Assembly (NCBI GenBank): GCA_950060715.1
Contig: CATLVA010000022.1
Location: forward strand, 1 to 10,684
DNA length: 10,684 nucleotides
Direction: 5' to 3'
Source: an uncultured Oligoflexia bacterium
GTDB lineage: Bacteria > Bdellovibrionota > Bacteriovoracia > Bacteriovoracales > Bacteriovoracaceae
Shown here: positions 5,948 to 10,684 of the stretch, one piece after another
How the letters are laid out: each line of letters begins with the position of its first letter
Numbering within the stretch: the first letter of the stretch is position 1
Program-made: the position numbers and the translations under genes
Notes under the pieces: model-generated
Told to the model about the DNA's origin: nothing
The model's input: only the letters and a program-made list of their open reading frames with translations
The model's database searches: none

Positions 5948-8900
5948 ATGCGAATGACGCTCTATAAAATAAAACAACTTCAGTACCAAGATTGGAAAAT
6001 ATTAGCTTATCCCGAGTACATCGAATTCATTAAAAATGACCTCGAAAAAATCGATCAATTAATAAAATTTGCTCAAAAGCGCGATGATAAAAAGCCATTT
6101 AAATGGACAGTTGAATCAGGAGCAGTCCAGTTTATCGTGGGAATATTTCCTGAAGAAAAGCTTATAAGGCTAGCTTCTAAACAATTAAGCTATGAACTTA
6201 ATATTTTGTCTTTTGATCCATTGGAAAAAGAAGAACTAGAAGAACATGCCAAATTAATCGCGGAGCTACCTTTATTTGACTCACCTATGGTTATTGAATT
6301 TATTTCAAAGAATCATGATCTTCCGCTTTTTATTGAGCCCGAATTTGAATCCGTTCATATTAAAGAGCAAGAGCTAGCAGCAAAATTAGTATCGCAAGTA
6401 AACACCTATAAGCAGTCTCTTTTTGAAAAAGTTTCTGATTTTGGTTTGGATCTTACTGCAAATTATATGCTCATTAGGATTCATCTTTTAAAATTTTTAG
6501 CAATATTGCCCAACTTAGATCATGACAAAGATGGTGATGAAGTAAAGCAAATTTTTCTTGAAACTCTAAGGCGGTTGATTCACGACTCTGCACTGGCTGA
6601 GCAAAAAGGTTTAAAAGGACAAAAAAGAGCGCTGCCTTCCCATTATATTTTTGCGACAAAAATTCTACTAAAACTTTCAACATTTCTTCCGGCAAGAATT
6701 TTAGCTTTTGGACTACGAAGGTCCGTCTCGATGATGGCAAAAAGGTTTATCGCAGGAGAAGATATTAAAAAAGCATCGTCTTCTTTAGGAGGACTTCGGT
6801 CGAGTGGTAGGGATTCAACGATTGATCAGCTAGGTGAGTTGGTTGTGTCTACAACCGAGGCAGATATCTATCTTGAAAGAGTTCTTGAGATTATTGAAGG
6901 TATTAACAATAATAATATCGCTGGTGAGAAAAACGCGGCGAACCTATATCGCTCTCATGTCTCAATAAAAGTTTCGGCCCTTGCGCACGACTTTAAACCT
7001 CAGGACTTTCTGTATACTTACGATCAAGTTGCTCCACGACTGATAAAAATTTTAAATACGGCAAAAGCTAATCAGGTTTTTATTAATATCGATGCTGAAC
7101 ATTACCACTTTAGAGATATTGTTTTTAAAATATACAGGAAGGTTTTACTCGAAACCGAAGAACTTAAAGACTACGCTCAAACTGGTATTGTCGTTCAGGC
7201 CTATCTACGGGACGGTATCGATCATATTTTAGAAGTTATTGAACTAGCAAAAGAACGCGGAATTATAATGCCAATAAGATTGGTGAAGGGTGCCTACTGG
7301 GACGCCGAAACTATCGAAGCAGAAGCCCACAATTTTATGGCCCCTCAGTATTTAAACAAAGAGGAAACAGATCTACATTTTAGACAGCTGATTTATATCT
7401 CATTAAAACATCCTAAAGAAATTATTCTGGCCATTGCTTCTCATAATATTCAAGACCACTGTTTTGGAGAAGCTTTGAGAGAGAAAATGTTTCCAGAATC
7501 TCCTGTGATAGAACACCAATGTCTACATATGACTTACGAAGCTCTTAGTATTGGTCTATCAAAAATGAATTGGCCTACGAGAAATTATATTCCTGTTGGA
7601 GACTTACTTGTTGGGATGGCCTATCTTGTTAGACGTATCATGGAAAACTCATCTCAAGTGGGTGTTTTAACTATTATGAGGTCACATAAAAAAGGCAATC
7701 TCTTTAGACTTCCTTATGAAATATTGGCGGAGAAGAAAGAAACTAATGCCTATGTAAATGACGAAGCACTAAATAGTTTAACCAAAGAATTCAGAAATAT
7801 TTTTCCGCTTCGCTCTTATTTAGAAGATCATTTTAAGTTGATACAAAATAAACTTAAAGACGACTTGAAAGATCTTAAAGATGTTAAGCTCTACTATAAT
7901 GAGGGAGATTTCTCAGTTGTATCTAGCTCTCATCCAAGCTTAACGATTGGAAAAATCCAAATGGATACTCAGCAGACTGTGGATCAAAAAATTAATTCTT
8001 TATTTGAAGGTTTTCAAAAAGAGAGTTGGTCGATGTCCCAAGAAAAGAGGTTTGCCGCTCTCCATAGACTAGCGGACTTAATGCTTTTAAAGAGAGTTGA
8101 ATTGTCCAGTCTAATCATGATCGAGGCAGGTAAAACTATAGACGAGGCCACTGCTGATGTTGATGAGGCGATTGATTTTGTGAATTTTTATATTCGTGAA
8201 CAAGCAAAAATCGAAGCTACCGGTGATTATTCAGCAAGAGGGGTTGTGGGAGTTATTGCACCTTGGAACTTCCCATTGGCGATACCGTGCGGAATGACAG
8301 TAGCCGCTCTAGTTGCAGGTAATTGTGCTATTTTAAAACCGGCAGAGCAAACGATGCTCATATCAAAGAAATTGGTTGAACTGGCCTATGAAGCTGGTAT
8401 CCCTGAATCTGTGTTACAGATTAGTTTAGGGGCAGGAGAAATTGGCGCGGCCATTGTTGATCATGAGTTAACTGTTGGAGTGGTTTTTACAGGTTCTCGC
8501 GCGGTGGGAGAAATGATTTATAAAAAAATCTCCGCACAAAGAACTTCATCCCGTTATGATTACGAAGCAGTTAATAAATTTGCCATCACCGAAATGGGTG
8601 GGAAAAATGCGATTATTGTAACCAATAATAGTGAGCTGGACGAAACAGTAAGTGGAATAATATATTCAGCATTTGCTCATGCAGGTCAAAAATGTTCTGC
8701 GGCCTCTCGGATCATTATTGATAACCAAATTAAAGATGCCTTTTTGAAACGATTCATCAAGGCAATTGAAGATATCAAGGTTGGACCATCTACTTCGTTT
8801 GCAACTTTTGTGAATCCTTTAATCTCTAAGGAAGATGCCGATAGAGTGCGAGAAATGGCCAAAAGAGCAAGAAGTGAATGTGAGAAGTTTGGTGGAACCG

Positions 8901-10027
8901 TTCATATTGATAGATCAGAGGAAGAATATGAGGGGTATTGTGTAGCGCCTTCTTTATTTGAGCTACCTGCACATATAACCCTAACAGAAAAAACAGTTGC
9001 GACAGAAGAAGTATTTGGTCCTCTAATCCACTTGATAGGATATGATTCATTAGATCAGGCCATTGAGATATTTAATTCGACTGAATATGCACTCACTGGT
9101 GGAATTTTTTGTCAGTCTCAAGATGATATTGATTATATCGCCCCTAAGTTAGAGGCTGGTAATATCTATATAAATCGTCCAAATACTGGGGCAAGAGTTG
9201 CAATTGAACCTTTTGGCGGTTTTAAAATGAGTGGAACAGGGCCTAAAGCTGGAGGTATAGAGTATCTTTACCAATTCAATAAGCTCAAAGAAGTAGATGC
9301 GAATGAAGAGTTGATTTTTGGTGAGCTGGAACAAACTGAACTTCCTTATTTCGCACATCCTTCAAAGCTTTCTTTTGAGAGACGACTTGAAAATATAAAA
9401 AGACTGACACAAAGTTTAATTAATCAATTTGAGGTGTACTTTAGTCTTATTTCCGATGAGGATAAGCAAAAGTTGATTTCTCTTTATGATTCAATGGACA
9501 GCGGTGAATTTAATTTACATGAAAGAGAATTTCCAAATCGCTACATACCAGGACAGATCAGTTACAATAAAAAAGATATGCCGCTTGGGCGTGGAATCCT
9601 TATTGATGATAAAGATAAATTAGAGGTGCAGGCGGTAATTGATATCCTGATTAATCTTGTTATTGGAAATGGTTTGACTATTTTGGCAACGAATAAGGAC
9701 TCTCATAGAAAATGGCAAGAGTTTACAAAGCTTTGCTACCTCAAAGGTGTGTCGAGCTATAATCTTTCTCTTGGAGAGGTCAGCTCAAAAGGTCTTCATA
9801 CTGTTCTAACTGAGCAAAAGTATCATTTTGTGATTTTTACTGGAAAGAAGATTGATTCGGATTTAAAGAATTTAATCTATCAAAAAGGTGGGGATGGTTG
9901 TTTAGTTAAAATTCTCACTACTGGTTACAGAAATACTTGGGAACAAGGTATTGATACATTTGCTCACACCAGGTCTTTTGCGATCAATACAATGAGGCAC
10001 GGAGCGCCACTGGAGTTAACATTATGA
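5948..10027 (+). CDS. putA: bifunctional proline dehydrogenase / P5C (glutamate semialdehyde) dehydrogenase PutA
   Basis: PutA oxidises proline to glutamate in two steps: an FAD-dependent proline dehydrogenase feeding quinones at the inner membrane, then an NAD-dependent aldehyde dehydrogenase with channelled P5C. The 1359 residues contain a proline dehydrogenase barrel (about 330-575) with the expected substrate contacts K341, D382, Y547, R562, R563 and E566. The aldehyde dehydrogenase domain (about 680-1110) has the oxyanion residue N774 (APWNFP), K797, FTGS (847-850), general base E882, nucleophile C916 (GQKCSA) and EEVFGP (1020-1025). A further C-terminal domain of about 240 residues ends in a variant (RSFAINT) of the motif usual in long PutAs. 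No ribbon-helix-helix DNA-binding domain is recognisable; residues 1-130 are unfamiliar. The start is uncertain: the ribosome binding site is weak (CGG at 5938) and an ATG two codons on is possible. It overlaps proC by four bases. Confidence 0.95.
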   Translation: MRMTLYKIKQLQYQDWKILAYPEYIEFIKNDLEKIDQLIKFAQKRDDKKPFKWTVESGAVQFIVGIFPEEKLIRLASKQLSYELNILSFDPLEKEELEEHAKLIAELPLFDSPMVIEFISKNHDLPLFIEPEFESVHIKEQELAAKLVSQVNTYKQSLFEKVSDFGLDLTANYMLIRIHLLKFLAILPNLDHDKDGDEVKQIFLETLRRLIHDSALAEQKGLKGQKRALPSHYIFATKILLKLSTFLPARILAFGLRRSVSMMAKRFIAGEDIKKASSSLGGLRSSGRDSTIDQLGELVVSTTEADIYLERVLEIIEGINNNNIAGEKNAANLYRSHVSIKVSALAHDFKPQDFLYTYDQVAPRLIKILNTAKANQVFINIDAEHYHFRDIVFKIYRKVLLETEELKDYAQTGIVVQAYLRDGIDHILEVIELAKERGIIMPIRLVKGAYWDAETIEAEAHNFMAPQYLNKEETDLHFRQLIYISLKHPKEIILAIASHNIQDHCFGEALREKMFPESPVIEHQCLHMTYEALSIGLSKMNWPTRNYIPVGDLLVGMAYLVRRIMENSSQVGVLTIMRSHKKGNLFRLPYEILAEKKETNAYVNDEALNSLTKEFRNIFPLRSYLEDHFKLIQNKLKDDLKDLKDVKLYYNEGDFSVVSSSHPSLTIGKIQMDTQQTVDQKINSLFEGFQKESWSMSQEKRFAALHRLADLMLLKRVELSSLIMIEAGKTIDEATADVDEAIDFVNFYIREQAKIEATGDYSARGVVGVIAPWNFPLAIPCGMTVAALVAGNCAILKPAEQTMLISKKLVELAYEAGIPESVLQISLGAGEIGAAIVDHELTVGVVFTGSRAVGEMIYKKISAQRTSSRYDYEAVNKFAITEMGGKNAIIVTNNSELDETVSGIIYSAFAHAGQKCSAASRIIIDNQIKDAFLKRFIKAIEDIKVGPSTSFATFVNPLISKEDADRVREMAKRARSECEKFGGTVHIDRSEEEYEGYCVAPSLFELPAHITLTEKTVATEEVFGPLIHLIGYDSLDQAIEIFNSTEYALTGGIFCQSQDDIDYIAPKLEAGNIYINRPNTGARVAIEPFGGFKMSGTGPKAGGIEYLYQFNKLKEVDANEELIFGELEQTELPYFAHPSKLSFERRLENIKRLTQSLINQFEVYFSLISDEDKQKLISLYDSMDSGEFNLHEREFPNRYIPGQISYNKKDMPLGRGILIDDKDKLEVQAVIDILINLVIGNGLTILATNKDSHRKWQEFTKLCYLKGVSSYNLSLGEVSSKGLHTVLTEQKYHFVIFTGKKIDSDLKNLIYQKGGDGCLVKILTTGYRNTWEQGIDTFAHTRSFAINTMRHGAPLELTL

Positions 10028-10684
10028 TTAAGAGTTTAGGAGTAATCGGTTGTGGGAACATGGCCGGTGCAATTGTTCAGGGTATGTATAAAAAATTCCC
10101 GGAGATAAAATTTAAAACATTCACTCCCTCCAAGACTAAGGCGGTTGAGTTAGCGAGGCAGGTTAGTGGTGAGCAAGTTGATTCTATCGCGCAATTAGTT
10201 GATTGCGAATATATAATGCTGGGTATGAAACCCCAACAGATTCCGAGTTTTATTGAAGAAAATGTTGAGCTTTTAAAAGGTAAAAAGATTATTTCGATAC
10301 TTACCGCGATAACGATTGAAAAACTGATGCAAGCTTTTGAAACTGAAAATGTGTGTCGAATTATGCCAAATACTCCTAGTGCAGTTGGGGCAGGAATTTT
10401 ACTAACGAGTTTCAGTGAAAAATTTGAATTTCCAAAAGAAATAGAAAATGCATTCAGCGCTTGTGGAATCGTAGAAGTTGTCTCCCAAAAAGATTTAGAC
10501 CTACTAACTGTTTATGCGGGCTCAGGGCCTGCTTATGTTTTTCAGTTTGCACTTTATTTACAGGAGCTCATGCAAGACGCAGGAATAGATAATTCAGTGG
10601 CCAGGCGTATCGCAAACCAACTTTTCCTAGGTTCATCAAAACTTATGAGTGAATCAGATGACAGCCTAAGTGAAATGGTCAACA
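10024..10684 (+). CDS. proC: pyrroline-5-carboxylate reductase ProC (5' part, cut by window end)
   Basis: ProC reduces P5C to proline with NAD(P)H in the cytoplasm. The frame starts in an ATGA overlap with the putA stop, with GGAG eight bases upstream. It runs 220 codons to the window edge without a stop; the family is usually about 260-280 residues, so roughly 45-55 are missing. Visible motifs are the Rossmann dinucleotide loop G9-x-G11-N12-M13-A14, the MKPQ segment (68-71), MPNTP (114-118) and AGSGPAYVF (165-173), all typical of ProC. The C-terminal helical domain with its SPGGTT motif should follow just beyond the edge. The gene appears intact as far as seen. Co-translation with putA places proline breakdown and synthesis from P5C in one transcript. 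Confidence 0.94.
   Translation, partial: MIKSLGVIGCGNMAGAIVQGMYKKFPEIKFKTFTPSKTKAVELARQVSGEQVDSIAQLVDCEYIMLGMKPQQIPSFIEENVELLKGKKIISILTAITIEKLMQAFETENVCRIMPNTPSAVGAGILLTSFSEKFEFPKEIENAFSACGIVEVVSQKDLDLLTVYAGSGPAYVFQFALYLQELMQDAGIDNSVARRIANQLFLGSSKLMSESDDSLSEMVN

Noticed and set aside
6474..6740. Minus-strand open frame inside putA
   Set aside because: It is antisense to a well-supported gene and has no recognisable features.
8826..9358. Two minus-strand open frames (8826-9050 and 9149-9358) inside putA
   Set aside because: They are antisense to the catalytic aldehyde dehydrogenase domain, are short and have no family resemblance.

Overview
The window is AT-rich, densely packed bacterial DNA. 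No RNA genes, insertion sequences, phage genes or CRISPR arrays are visible, and no gene-free stretch exceeds 180 bases. The combination of a System II (CcsB/CcsA) cytochrome c assembly operon, a lysine-rich histone H1-like tail fused to a SWIB domain, and a long bifunctional PutA suggests a Gram-negative member of the Bdellovibrionota, perhaps Bacteriovorax or Halobacteriovorax. That placement is inferred from gene content and base composition; no marker gene proves it.

Layout. (1) Bases 2-169 hold the 3' end of an unidentified plus-strand gene. (2) Bases 178-3571 hold a minus-strand operon of three genes, each joined to the next by a 4-base ATGA overlap: ccsB/resB, ccsA/resC and a small lipoprotein. 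CcsB and CcsA together form the haem export and cytochrome c haem-ligation machine of System II; the lipoprotein is an uncharacterised passenger. (3) A 180-base divergent intergenic region carries candidate promoters for both sides and a 14-base palindrome. (4) Bases 3752-4736 hold two plus-strand genes, a small GNAT-type acetyltransferase and the H1-like/SWIB chromatin protein, closed by a clear rho-independent terminator at 4751-4777. (5) Bases 4776-5876 hold a minus-strand gene for a secreted, six-cysteine protein of unknown function. Its promoter is so close to the ATG that the transcript is probably leaderless. (6) From 5948 to the window end lies a plus-strand proline operon: putA (proline to glutamate, both steps) overlapping proC (P5C back to proline), with proC cut by the window edge.

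Most of this is recognisable housekeeping. The most interesting points are the H1-like/SWIB fusion beside an acetyltransferase, the small lipoprotein built into the cytochrome c assembly operon, the unusual ends of PutA and its coupling to the opposing enzyme ProC, and the apparently leaderless secreted protein. I found no wholly new multi-gene system and do not claim one.
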